From Prorocentrum cordatum (Eukaryota; Sar; Dinophyceae; Prorocentrales; Prorocentraceae), in assembly GCA_963575745.1 (NCBI GenBank), contig CAUYUJ010000171.1, forward strand, positions 57,501-117,273: DNA of 59,773 bases, given 5' to 3'. The notes beneath the pieces were generated by a model, which saw nothing but the letters and a program-made list of their open reading frames with translations, did not search any database and was not told the origin of the DNA. The position numbers and the translations under genes are program-made. Below are positions 39,001-49,744 of this stretch, in pieces (position 1 is the first letter of the stretch; every line of letters begins with the position of its first letter).

Positions 39001-39854
39001 GACCTTTCCCCCCCCCCTCTTCTGCTGTTTGCGCCGGCTGCGGCGCGTGGACGAGACCTCCGAGGGCCCCGGGCGAGAGCTGGCGGCGGGGGGCGCGCCG
39101 GCTGCAGCGGCGCGCGGGCGGCGCGCGGGTGGCCCCTGGAGGCCGCGGCGCGCTTCGAAGCGCAGCTGGCCGCGGGCGCAGGCCTTCTACAGGGCAGTTT
39201 TTAACATGGGATTTTTATATATATATATATATATATATAGGGTTTTAATATATGACTACTGTATGGATGAATGCATGCGTGAACTCATCGTTGTTTTTTA
39301 TACTAAGTCCCTGCATGTTTTATACATGATCCGCACGCGGAGCATGTAGTAAAACCGGCGCTGTACTTTTGCCTAGGCGTCAGCGGCGCATCGCCGCAGC
39401 GCAAGGTCTGCGCTGTGCGGCAGTTCCACGGCGACAGACTCCACGAGTCCGCGCTGAACGGGCCGATGACCACAACACTTCCTCAGATGTGTATTCCGCG
39501 AGCTCGTCGCCCCCACTGCGTCCGTCTGGAGCGCAGTTGAATAGCCCAACGCCTCCGCGACGTGGATAAGAGGGTGCGCGAGTGGATCGACGTATCCGGG
39601 AAGGAAAAATATGAGGGATGAGACAAACGCCCCTACCCTGGGTTACAAGTGCGTGGCCTGTAAACCTCCTGCGAGCTCCCAAAAGCTAGAGAGCCGCCAG
39701 TAAGCCGCGCGACACGCGCGATACGCAGGGTCGATCCCGTCAGCCCACAGGAGGTTCGGCGCACAGCGCGTCGCAAACCAGGGTAGGGGCGTTCTTTCAG
39801 CCCTTGACAATAGCCCTGAGATCCGATGTCGTGATTTTTTCAATACGGGGCCCC
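39001..39854. other. GC-rich then mixed spacer with a short TA run
   Basis: 39040-39190 is GC-rich. ATATAT repeats occupy 39214-39239. From 39240 to 39854 the sequence is mixed, with no convincing gene. Confidence 0.5.
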
Positions 39855-40000
39855 TGGAAGTCTCGACCAATTCCCCAGGACCGGTTTGTCATCCCGAGCC
39901 GTGTTTTGACGGTCCCGAGGCCCGGCGAGGGCACCTAGAGACCGAAAACCTTGAAGAACGTCCGTCTGGATTTGTTCAATACGTTGGATCTCTGGGGACG
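39855..40000. repeat. dispersed TTGACGGTCC-type repeat, best copy
   Basis: GTTTTGACGGTCCCGAGGCC, GGCGAGGGCACC, GACCGAAAACCTTGAAGAAC, GTCCGTCTGGATTTG and TTCAATACGTTGGATCTCTG occur in order. Collinear with 26880-26990 and, in part, 1550-1660. Confidence 0.65.
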
Positions 40001-40190
40001 TATACGGGAAGGAAAAATGGCTCCCGAACTGCTGCGGAGCTGTCTGCGCGACGCGCAGGCGCCAAGACGGAGCGGGCTGGCCGCGGCCCCCGCTGCGACA
40101 ACGGCGCGCAAGGCGACCTCGGCCGCAGGTGGGGCGCCGCATCTCCGGGGGGCCCTTCCTGGACTCCCCCCTGGCGAAGCGGAGGACGCT

Positions 40191-40613
40191 CGGGGGTGGC
40201 CAAGGAGGGGGGCGTCCAAGAGTTTGGAGTCCCGAAAAACGGTGCGGTGACAGACCGTGCGGTGACCTCGAAACCCCCGAAGACCTCACCGCACGGTCCG
40301 TCACCGCACGGTCTTGGGACCCCAGAGGCCCCTGTTGCCTGAGACATCCTCGGAGAACGACCCGAGTCCCAAAACCGTGCGGTGACCCCGAATCCCCACC
40401 GACTCACCGCACGGTGTGGTCACCACCCCGTTTGGGGACCCCCGAGTCTAAGAGGGGGGGGTGCTAATCATTACCGGCGGCACGTGCGCGGCCAAGCGAG
40501 GGGACCAGGGACGTGATGAAACAAGAGGAGGCGCCATATAATCTGGGGAAGTACCATGGCCCCCGCCATGATATCCCCCCCTAATCATCACCCCTCTCTT
40601 TGACTCCCCCTGC
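40191..40613. mobile_element. MITE family C, copy 5, interrupted by a palindrome-rich insert
   Basis: The family C left end (CGGGGGTGGCCAAGGAGGGG, GCGTCCAAGAG) stops at about 40227; the family sequence resumes at 40446 with AAGAGGGGGGGGTGC and runs to CACCCCTCTCTTTGACTCCC. The inserted 219 bp contains ACCGTGCGGTGA and TCACCGCACGGT many times. GCGAAGCG(G/A)AGGACG flanks the whole element at 40174 and 40612. Confidence 0.7.
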
Positions 40614-41057
40614 GAAGCGAAGGACGTGGTCGGGGAGCGGAATGGCCGCGAGCGTCCCGGGACGCTTGGGCGACATCGTTTGGGAGCCCACAAAGGACGT
40701 GCGCGCCCAGCTATGTACATGAACACGGTCCCTTGAAACGCGAGACCGGCCGCGTGATACGAACATTCGCGCAACGCGAACTCTCGAAACCAGCGAGGAT
40801 TCATGTACGTGTACGTCCTTCTTTCGCTCCTGAAACGTGCATGTTCCGAAAATGTGACGGGCAGGGGCCTCGAGACGCGTGCGCGAGCGTCTGAACAGAA
40901 AGTCCACCACTTCCCGTTGAAGGTCGGGAGAGGACTGGGCTCTGTGAGCCGTCGCCTCTGCGGGGTCGTAGATGCAGAGTTGCGCGTCCTTTGGACTGCG
41001 GCCGGCTGCTGCCCGCAGACCGCTTTGGTCGTGGATGCAGAGGCGCCCATAGACTTA
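40614..41057. other. no gene recognised
   Basis: Mixed GC-rich sequence. GAACGTGCATG and CATGTACATGAACACG-like words are loosely inverted about 40710-40850. Nothing further is supported. Confidence 0.45.
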
Positions 41058-41243
41058 TGTCGGGCGTGTCCCCCTACAGAAGGATTTTCAAAGAAAAATT
41101 AAAAATACCCCCAAAATACCCCAAAGAGGTCAAGAAAAATTCAAAGAATAGTCCCCAGACTATCTTTGGACTATTCTTGGACAATGTTTGGGGTATTCTT
41201 TATTTCTCGTCGAGAATCCCCCTGTAGGGGGACAGGCCCGACT
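41058..41243. mobile_element. MITE family I, copy 1
   Basis: Begins TGTCGGGCGTGTCCCCCTAC, ends GTAGGGGGACAGGCCCGACT, with TA directly outside each end. The inner arms have AAAATACCCC and GGGGTATT. Copies lie at 49557 and 51832. Confidence 0.85.
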
Positions 41244-41483
41244 TAACCATAGACCTGAGCGCGTGGCCGTGGGGTACGAACGCAGGCGGTCCTTTGCCGG
41301 ACGTGCTGCCCGCGCTTGGTTTCCGTCCAGAGGCAGCGCTCTCGCTGTTGCATGATGCGAGTCCACGCGCGCAGTGGCGCGGACGGCTGCGCTGCACGAA
41401 GTGGTCATGGGAAGGGCCTGGACGGAGGGGCCGCGCCACTTCGGCGGGAGCGGAGGGCGGTGCGGGGATGACAGCTATAGGAA

Positions 41484-41639
41484 GGCACCAACTGTACACC
41501 AACACCGATCCTGGCCAGGATCACCCTGGGCCCAGGATCGGTGTATACGCCCTCCTGCCTTGGGCAAGAAGGCATATACACCGATCCTGGGCCCAGGGTG
41601 ATCCTGGGCCAGGATCGGTGTTGGTGTACAGTTGGTGCC
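41484..41639. mobile_element. near-perfect 156-bp palindromic element
   Basis: The left arm from GGCACCAACTGTACACCAAC, through CACCGATCCTGGCC, to GGTGTATACGCC (41484-41551) and the right arm (41572-41639) differ by about one base and one one-base gap across 68 bp. The loop is 20 bp. AGCTATAGGA precedes and AGCTAGGGA follows at a few bases' distance, perhaps a target duplication. The close match implies recent origin. Confidence 0.88.
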
Positions 41640-41640
41640 C

Positions 41641-42235
41641 TCCGAGCTAGGGAGCCGCACTTGCAGCACGCGCCGAAGGCGTTGTTGCGAGAGCATTGGC
41701 AACGCGCGCGCTCGGCGAAGACGCGCAGCGCCCCGCACCGCGCGCCGGAGCCTTCGAAGTGGCCGGTTGGAGAGAGGAGCGCTCTGCGAACAGGATTGTC
41801 GCGCCACTCGTCTTTCGACCACCATCCTGCGCAATGTCCGTTACGTATTCCGGGGGTTGCCCCAGGCACAGACAGGACGAACCAATTGCGATGAGCTGGG
41901 CAAGTGGGCGGGTCATTCGAGGAGGCGTGCAGCGCTATGCGGGTGGACGTCTGACGGCACCAGGGCACGATGCATGTCGGCGCGTAGCGTGCTCGGCTTG
42001 CTGACCGCAGCTGCAACCGGACTCCGAACCTCTTGCAGGGAGTCTCCACTTGGACGGGCGCGGTCGGCACCGGCAGACACCGGCGTCGATGGGCGCGGCG
42101 CGCCGGCGGCGGTGGCAACGGCAGCATGTTGGGCGCGGGCTGTGCTGAGTGCAGAAAAGAATTTGGTACACTGCTTGAATCAATTTCTTCCCGCGCGCTG
42201 GGAACGAGCATTGCGGTTTGGCGCAGCGTTCGCAC
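41641..42235 (-). CDS. uncertain open frame, unknown function
   Basis: A minus frame of 276 codons starts at 42235 and runs through the palindrome at 41484. The part above 41641 reads RTNWF-like and CAGWWSKDEWRDNPVRRALL and RCGALRVFAERARCQC, richer in W and C than chance frames here. Other frames over the same stretch are also open, and I recognise no family. It could be an exon later disrupted by the palindrome or merely composition. Confidence 0.2.
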
Positions 42236-43170
42236 GTGCGCGCCTCACCCCTGTCGGGCGCGGTAGCTAGTTCCCTGAGGCCGCTGCCAGGGAAGGCCAG
42301 CGAGGGAACATTCTACACGCAGCTACAATGGCGAAGGGCCCGACGCGGTAAACGCACCCGATGGCTTGGTGGCTACACGGGTTTCCCTGGAGATTTCTTG
42401 CACTGACATCGATTTACCTGGACGTACCTCGCTTTATCTGGCCTGATCCGAGCAAGTCGACTCGAGGAGAGTCGTCACGCACTAAGGGAAGTCGGGTCCA
42501 CCTCCTTCGGGTCCACCTCCTTCCTGCTCCCTCCCCCTCCCCTGTCCTCCTCAGAAGTTCCATCCTTTCTGGACGGGGAGCTGAGGAGCCATGGCAACGA
42601 CAGGGCATGAGGGGGCCTGCTCAGGGGGGTGGGTCGCCGATGCGTCGCCGCCAAATCTGCCACAGGCCGCCGATGACGGAACCGCACGATCTCTAGGCGG
42701 AGTGGGCTATCGAGCCCCAGTTGAGCGACGATCGGAAAAGGGTCTTACGCGAGATGGCACAGCGACTCTACGCGGCGGCTTCGGCGGGCAGCCAGCGCGG
42801 CACTCCACGTTGGAGGCGAGGGCGCTTACGCGCGACCTTACGCAGGCAGCTTGCGCGCCAATGTCGGCGCAGACGACCCCGTCTTTTTCCGTTTTCCAAT
42901 CTGCGATCAACGGGCGATGGGGGATCGATCTCTTCCCCCCTGAGCCCAGAGTCTACCCCCCCCAAACGTTGCCCTGAGTGATCCTCGTCGACTGGCTTCC
43001 GAGTCATAGCTGCAGCCTTGAGCGGCCGCTCGGGACAATCCAGGCACCCCTGGACGCCGTTCGGTGAGGCGCACCTGGTGAAAAGACCAGGGCAGAAAAA
43101 CCTGCAGGATCATAGGAAGATGTCCGAAATCTCTCGTGGGCCTGTCTAGCCTGAGGTCCAACGTCACGAA
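42236..43170. other. no gene recognised
   Basis: Mixed sequence with overlapping short frames on both strands. GCGAGGGCGCTTACGCGCGA at 42822 resembles the GCGAGGGCGCC words of the 8.7-9.1 kb duplication, a possible distant relation. Confidence 0.45.
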
Positions 43171-43965
43171 CACATTCAACATCGTCGCACAACTCGAAAG
43201 GAGCCCTGGACTTCATATCCGCGGCCTGAGGGGCTTTCCTGGGGGCCTCTCGGGGCCCTGTGGGGCGTACTGAGGGCCTTTGTGGGGCCTCTGAAGGGGA
43301 TCTTGGAACAGAAAGCTCGAATCTCCAATTCACGTTCGCTTTCTTGGGCCACTCCTGGGGTCGTCTGGAGGCTCATCTGGGTCGTCATGGACGCCTCATG
43401 GGCCGTCTTGGCGCCCTCTGAGGTCGCCTTGGAGCCGTCTTCGGGGGGACGTTTGACCGTCTTAGGGGGATTTCGGGGTCCTCTCGGGCCGTCGTAGAGC
43501 GTCCGAATCATCGAACGTCGAGAGGCCGGAAACCGTCAACAACCGATGGAAAATAAACGGTTCTTGCCTCTTGGGGGCCTCTGGGAGGCCTCTGGGGGCG
43601 TCTTGGGGGCCTTTGGGGAACCTCTTGGGGGCCTCTTGGGGTTTCCGGGGGGGCCTTTCGGCGCGGAGCACTCGAATTGCCAGCTCGCGTTCGCCATCTT
43701 GGGCCACTCCTGGAATCGTCTGCAGGGCTTTGGGTGCCGTCACGAACGCCTCTTGGGCAATATTTGCGGCTTCTGGGACCGTCTTGAGGCCGTCTTGGGG
43801 GGCGTCTTGGCCGTCTGGGGGGGTCGAAAGCCTCTTAGGCGCTCTGAAAGCATCCGAAAGGGTCCGAAACAAGAAACGCCGACAAGCTGGGAAACCTCAA
43901 AAACCGAAGGGAAATAGTCGATAATTGCCTTCTGATTTCCTCTTGGAAGCGCCTGGGGGCGTCTT
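43171..43965. repeat. GGGCCTCTTGGGG array, inverse of the 27-28 kb repeats
   Basis: Two larger units about 355 bp apart share CTCGAAT(C/T)(T/G)CCA, CGTTCGC, TCTTGGGCCACTCCTGG and GTCGTC(A/C) or GCCGTCAC words at 43317 and 43671. The intervening TTGGGGGCCTCT words are the reverse complement of the CCAAGAGGCC words at 27343-28460 and 33535-33870. Confidence 0.7.
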
Positions 43966-43970
43966 GCGGG

Positions 43971-44165
43971 CCTGGCTGGGATAGAATGAGTTCACAGGTC
44001 GGATGGACATTGGGTCAGAACCAGATTCGTTTTGCATCGGTTCCCGGGGAATCGATAAGTCCAGGGAAAGGGGCTGGTAGAACCGAGTTGTTTTCAAAAA
44101 CGAGAATGTATGCGATGCAACATATGCAGTGCAGTTGACGCGGTGCAATACATGCGGTGAGACAA
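43971..44165. repeat. left 195-bp direct repeat bracketing the 700-bp array
   Basis: Shares CCTGGCTGGGATA, GGATGGACATTGGGTCAGAA, CGCATCGGTTCCCGG-like, GGTAGAACC and TATGCGATGC words, in order, with 46417-46612. Identity is estimated at about 80 percent by eye. Confidence 0.8.
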
Positions 44166-44248
44166 AATTTTGTTCGCAATCAAATGTCAACTCCACTGCT
44201 CGCGCAATCATCCCACCCACCCACCCGCAACTTGTTTGCTAAACCCAT

Positions 44249-46314
44249 GCGGGAGCGATTGCGATGAGTTCTGGGTGTTGGCTGGTGCATCTCTGCGGCC
44301 GCGCTAGCCCGCGCACGCTCGCGCTAGCAACGGCCAGCTAGTTTGGCGCGACCGATGCGCACGCGGTGGCGCTGACCGTTCGGCACATGCCAGCGGGCAC
44401 TTCAGTGCAAGTCGGCGGCATGGGCGGGCGCGGTATCATGGCAACGTCGTCAACTGTAGACACAATGATAATAGTGGCGATGCTGGCGACGATGCTGACA
44501 CCGACGACGGGGCAGCCAGTGACGGCGCCGATGCTGATCACGCCGGCGACGATGACAGCGTCTTCGCGTCGGTGATGCAGGTGATGGAAGGAATCCGAGA
44601 TTCGCGCGCAGGAGACGCGGGAGAGTGGCTCGCATGCTACTATTCGCCACGGATCGTGCCACCCCCAGCACGCGCGCAAGGGCGTTGGAAAGATTTCGAC
44701 ATGCGCGCGCGAAGCCCGATTGGTAGCATTTTATGAAACTATTGTAAACATTTGGGGTTTTCTTAAGAATCCGCAAGAACGCGCACGCGTTTGTTGAAAG
44801 TCCGTGTTGTGATACCCTGTTTTTGGTTTTTTAATGCTGTTTTGACACTTGATTTTGCAATCTTTCCGAAACCGAAGGGATTTTGAAGGATTTCGGCATG
44901 CGCGCGCGACGACGCGCGCATGCGCACTTCGTCCCATTGATTGTAAATCCGGGAGCGATTATGATGAGTGCTGGGTGTTGGCTGGTGCATCCCTGCGGCC
45001 GCGCTAGCCCGCGCACGCTTGCGCTAGCAACGCCCAGCTATTTTGGCACGACCGACGCGCACGCGGTGGCGCTGACCGCTCGGCTCATGCCAGCGGGCAC
45101 TTCAGTGCGAGTCGGCGATATGGGCGGGCGCGGTATCATGGCAACGTCGACAACGGTAGACACAATGATAATAGTGGCGATGCTGGCGACGATGCTGACA
45201 GCGACGACGGGGTAACCAGTGACGGCGCCGATGCTGATCACGCCGACGACGATGACGGCGTCTTCGCGTCGGTGATGAAGGTGATGGAAGGAATCCGAGA
45301 TTCGCGCGCAGGAGACGCGGGAGAGTGGCTCGCATGCTACTATTCGCCACGGATCGTGCCACCCCCAGCACGCGCGCAAGGGCGTTGGAAAGATTTCGAC
45401 ATGCGCGCGCGAAGCCCGATTGGTAGCATTTTATGAAACTATTGTAAACATTTGGGGTTTTCTTAAGAATCCGCAAGAACGCGCACGCGTTTGTTGAAAG
45501 TCCGTGTTGTGATACCCTGTTTTTGGTTTTTTAATGCTGTTTTGACACTTGATTTTGCAATCTTTCCGAAACCGAAGGGATTTTGAAGGATTTCGGCATG
45601 CGCGCGCGACGACGCGCGCATGCGCACTTCGTCCCATTGATTGTAAATCCGGGAGCGATTATGATGAGTGCTGGGTGTTGGCTGGTGCATCCCTGCGGCC
45701 GCGCTAGCCCGCGCACGCTTGCGCTAGCAACGCCCAGCTATTTTGGCACGACCGACGCGCACGCGGTGGCGCTGACCGCTCGGCTCATGCCAGCGGGCAC
45801 TTCAGTGCGAGTCGGCGATATGGGCGGGCGCGGTATCATGGCAACGTCGACAACGGTAGACACGATCATGATACTAACGATGCTGGCGACGATGCTGACA
45901 GCGACGACGGGGTAACCAGTGACGGCGCCGATGCTGATCACGCCGACGACGATGACGGCGTCTTCGCGTCGGTGATGAAGGTTTTGGAAGGAATTCGAGA
46001 TGCGCGCGCGGCAGACGCGCAAGAGTAGCTCGCATTGTATCACGTGACACGGATCGTGCCACCCGAGCACGCGCGCAAGGGCGTTCGAACGATCTCGACA
46101 TGCGTGCGCGAAGCCCGTTTGGTAGCACGTTACGAAGTTGTTGTAAACATATGTTTCTCTGGAGAATCAGCAAAAACGCGCACGCTTTTGTTGAAAATCC
46201 GTGTTGCGACACTTGGCATGTTTTTTGGACACTCAATTTTGAAATCTTTCCAGAACCGACAGCTGTTGAAGGATTTTGGCATGCGCGCGCGACGACGCGC
46301 GCGTGCGCACTTCG
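44249..46314. repeat. three tandem copies of a 700-bp satellite unit
   Basis: The word GGGAGCGATT lies at 44251, 44951 and 45651, exactly 700 bp apart. Units 1 and 2 are nearly identical; unit 3 diverges after about 45860 but stays collinear to CGCACTTCG near 46312. In units 1 and 2 a plus frame is open without an ATG for about 150 codons and ends SPRIVPPPARAQGRW, then IGSIL and TGA. It contains an acidic ADSDDG-type stretch. Whether that is a relic exon or composition is unclear. Confidence 0.92.
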
Positions 46315-46416
46315 CCTCGTTTTTTGGGGGGATCCGTGCACAAAAACTATGTTAGAACAAAACGTACCAGCGTATAGTATTCTTTGCATGGGGAACCGAA
46401 GGTGGACCGATACCGG

Positions 46417-46612
46417 CCTGGCTGGGATACTACGAATTCACAAAAAGGATGGACATTGGGTCAGAATCATATGTGTTTCGCATCGGTTCCCGGTGTATCT
46501 CTAAGTCCGATGGGGGGAAGATGGTAGAACCTATCTCCTTTTTTAAAAGGATAATATATGCGATGCGTCCTGTATAATGCAATCTATGCGGTGCGATGTA
46601 TGCGATGCGGCG
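46417..46612. repeat. right 195-bp direct repeat bracketing the 700-bp array
   Basis: Counterpart of 43971-44165. The pair brackets 2.25 kb made mostly of the 700-bp units. Its 3' end runs into the GGCGGCGACGGGC minisatellite. Confidence 0.8.
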
Positions 46613-46975
46613 ACGGCGACGGGCGGCATGGGCGGCGACGGGCAGGGATGGCGGCGACAGGCGGCGACGGCGATGAGTGGCGACGGGCGGCACGGGCGGC
46701 GACGGGCGGGGATGCCGGCGACGGACGACGGCGACGGGCGGCACGGCGGCGATTTTGCGGCGATGGTCCCGAAGCGATGGCGACGGACGGCGACGGGCGG
46801 GACGGGCGGCTAGCGGGCGGGGATGGCGACGACGGGCGGCGACGGCGACAGGCGGCGACGGGTGGCGACAGGCGGCATGGGAGGCGACGGGCGGGGATGG
46901 CGGCGACGGGCAGCGACGGCGACAGGCGGCGACGGGCGGCACGGCACGGCGGCGATTTTGCGGGGAGGGTCCCGA
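46608..46975. repeat. GGCGGCGACGGGCGG minisatellite
   Basis: Irregular units of 14-29 bp built from GGCGGCGAC, GGGCGGGGATG and GGGCGGCACG. Frames on both strands are open because of the repeat. Confidence 0.9.
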
Positions 46976-47124
46976 GATGGTTAACGCAAGTAAGAACTCC
47001 TAAGTGCAAGCACCCATCTGTGACGCGTGCGTGTGTGTATATATGTGTGTGAAAATATAAGAACCTGCGCTATATACGTGTGTATATATACATATTCCTG
47101 TATCATGGGGCAGGTGCCATCTGG

Positions 47125-47965
47125 TCAGACTCGGATGTCAGATGAGGCGCGAAAAACTACGACCCCGACGCAGTGCGAACACGTTCCCGGAGTCAACAAT
47201 ATGGCCTGCGAGGCAGCGGGAACTAGGCCTTGACATTTGATCAGCTGGATGAACCCTGAACAACAGGCAAAGTTGAACAGGACATCTACATCCACCTCGT
47301 CACGTTGAATAGCGGTCGCTCGAATGTGCCTGGATATATCCGAAGTGGCCATCGTGGATTACACGGCGCTGATGTCATATATTTCACAAGCAGGATATGT
47401 TGTAACAGTGGGGGTGGGTCGGCTGCTTCCCTTGCAACACCCTCCTCCAATCTGCTGAAAACTGCGGCCCACATCACTGCCACAAGATTGACCAATACCG
47501 CATGTAATGGAGGACGTGTTTCTTTCGTCACCCGCAACACCAAATATCTGCGCATAGTCCAGTGCGATCAGGTACCCGCGCAATCAGAGTATGGATATCA
47601 TCTGGTCGTACTCCACTGGCACATGCGAATCCAAAATGATATAATTCGCTGTCCCTTCCCAATCCATCAAATTACCATCCGCGCCTGCACTGTCATTATT
47701 CCCGTGGCCAAGAACCCAGGAAAGGTTCTCTAAGTATCAGCTGGACTCCGTTGAAGTCATGAGATGTCGCTGCGTTGAGCGTCCCAGCCTTCATGCCCGG
47801 GACGTCTTCCTTCTTTATGTTGACCATACATTTGCACTCAGCTATGCGCTTCGCAAGTGCAATCACTGTTGTGGACAAAAATTCGTGTTCAAATGTCGTT
47901 GCCGTCCGTTGATCTCCAACTTGGATCGGCAGATGTGGGATCGCGTGGAGGACTCTTGAACGCTC
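47125..47965 (-). pseudogene. decayed protein-coding gene, unknown family
   Basis: On the minus strand from about 47945 one frame reads HLPIQVGDQRTATTFEHEFL, STTVIALAKRIAECKCMVNI, KKEDVPGMKAGTLNAATSHD and FNGVQLILREPFLGSWPRE before a stop. A second frame continues with LGHGNNDSAGADGNLMDWEG, TANYIILDSHVPVEYDQMIS, a TGA, then YLIALDYAQIFGVAGDERNT. A third reads HAVLVNLVAVMWAAVFSRLE, EGVAREAADPPPLLQHILLV; a further frame near 47290-47130 reads DEVDVDVLFNFACCSGFIQL. The abrupt, collinear switching of protein-like sequence between frames is the mark of an old gene with several indels. I do not recognise the family. The region is less GC-rich than most of the window. Confidence 0.55.
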
Positions 47966-48888
47966 GTCAAAAATTGAATTTTACTTGAGCAGCTATCCAG
48001 TTAACCCCAAGTGGTCCGTATCGAATGTCTGTTCAGGCGAAACGCAATCCCTGACATTGTCCCTGGCTCTGTATCAGGCAATGGCGGATGCGACAGCAAA
48101 CCGCTGGCGCTAAAAGTCACCAGAAGAGAACAAAAAGGCCGCATCAATTATCGTACTGACGGAACAGTGCGAAGCCAGAACGGAAATACGAATGTCCATT
48201 CTCTTGAGCCGCAATGGTTAAAGATCGACAGGGAGGGGGCTTGGCAGATTTCGGCATCTGGGGGCCCTCTCCGGTCTGGTTAGAACGCACCGCGATTGGT
48301 CCGAGGAGTTGCGGCATCGGTATCAAATCGCGACGGGGGGGGGTTAGTAGACTGATGCCTGCATCTGGGGGCCCTCGCCGGGCCCTGGGACCGCCAACAA
48401 AACTGCTGAGGATAGGTAGCTGGCCAGATGGAAGTGCTCCAGAACTCTGGGGGGCCATTTTGCGAACAAAAACACGATGTTGGAATTGGTTCTGCTCCTC
48501 CGGCTCCACCTTCCAAGAGAACCCCCGAGACCGCCAGCAGGCGCCCAAGAAACTCCCAAGAGGCCCGAAGAGGCACCCAAGAGGCCACCAGAGGGTCCCC
48601 AAAGAGCCTCACCCGTGGACTTCATCCATCGCCAGGGGGTCGGCGGAATGGCGTCAGCCTCTTCACGAGAACGGCGCCCTTGCATCGTACCGTGTTTGGA
48701 CTCCAGTCTGGCCCCGCTCCAGCGCGTTATGGTGCATGGTATAGCTGCTCGGCTCTGGGGGGCCGGAGAACTCAGCACCGTGCCATTCCTGATTGGGAGA
48801 TCGGTGCAGCCTCGGAAAGCGCCGACGCGGCACGGTGCACACATGTCGTCCCCAGACTCTTGAGCCACGATGCTCTCCCTGCCAGCCC
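47966..48888. other. no gene recognised
   Basis: A plus frame of 90 codons at 48011-48283 (CLFRRNAIPDIVPG, KVTRREQKGRINYRT) is mildly protein-like but unsupported. GCATCTGGGGGCCCTC is duplicated at 48253 and 48361. CCAAGAGGC-type words at 48535-48600 resemble the 27-28 kb array. Confidence 0.4.
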
Positions 48889-48963
48889 AGGAGGAGGAGG
48901 AGGGGGAGGAGGAGGAAGAGGAGGAGGAGGAGGAGGAGGAGGACGAGGAGGAGGAGGAGGACA
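48889..48963. repeat. GGA array
   Basis: About 75 bp of GGA repeats directly 5' of the family K element. Confidence 0.95.
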
Positions 48964-48970
48964 ACGATTT

Positions 48971-49081
48971 AAACATAAAAACTCGGGAGTCCGCGCGGAT
49001 CGGCGCTGGACCCGGAAGCGCCGTCACGGGGGTCCAGCGCCGATGCGTGAAATCCGCGCGGACCGCCGAGTTTTTATGTCT
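48971..49081. mobile_element. fold-back element family K, copy 2
   Basis: AAACATAAAAACTCGGGAGT, CCGCGCGGATCGGCGCTGGA mirrored by TCCAGCGCCGATG, AATCCGCGCGGACCGCCGAG and TTTTTATGTCT. About 45-bp arms and a short loop. Confidence 0.8.
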
Positions 49082-49556
49082 ATGCCACCGTTCCCCAATC
49101 AGTGCTTGCACTGAAGAGGTCCCAGCGGAGATTGCAAAATTTGGCGAAAACTTCCCGCTAATTTTGGTTTGTTTTGGACTCCGCCTAGGATCATCCGAAG
49201 ACGCCCTTAGGACGCATCCCGCTGATTTTGGCAACGGGCTGGGTTCCAGGGTTCCTGGCTCCGGGTTCTCGGGTTCCTGGTCATTGGTTCCAGGCCGATT
49301 TCGGTGGCTTCCGGGTTCCCGGGTGCCCGGTCGATCTCCTCTATCGAAAACCGTCCACTGATTGTTTTTTGAGGGGAGGGCAGGGATGGGCGCGGACCGC
49401 ATGCTTCAACATCCGCAGTCGTAACGCCGCGAAAGCACTGAGCGGATTCTTCTTCCGAAGCGCTGGGCAAATTACCGGTGCAAATATCTCCCACAACATC
49501 AGCACTGATTGGGGTTCTTCTCTGGTGTAACGCCATTGTCCGTTCCCCTAGGTTTA
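49082..49556. other. spacer with GGGTTCC-rich stretch
   Basis: 49235-49335 repeats GGGTTCC, CGGGTTC and GGTTCCAGG in irregular order. No gene recognised in the remainder. Confidence 0.5.
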
Positions 49557-49744
49557 GGTCGGACCTGTCCCCCTACAGGGGGATTCCCGACGAAAAATTA
49601 AAAGTACCCCCAACATACTCCAAAAATAGTCCAAACATAGTCTGGGGACTATTTTTTAAAATATTGTTTCACCTTTTTGGGGCATGTTTGGGGTAATTGT
49701 TTATTTTCGTCGAAAATCCCCCTGTAGGGGGGACACGCCCGACA
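49557..49744. mobile_element. MITE family I, copy 2
   Basis: GGTCGGACCTGTCCCCCTAC at the left and GTAGGGGGGACACGCCCGAC at the right, with AAAAGTACCCCC and GGGGTAATTG inner arms. TA precedes the left end. Confidence 0.8.

Noticed and set aside
41405-42235. A confident 276-codon gene
   Set aside because: The frame crosses the palindromic element, other frames are equally open, and no domain is recognised; kept only as a low-confidence candidate.
47286-47583. A second reverse transcriptase because of YLIALDYAQIF
   Set aside because: The phrase loosely resembles RT motif A, but no following PQG or xxDD motif is found in any frame nearby.
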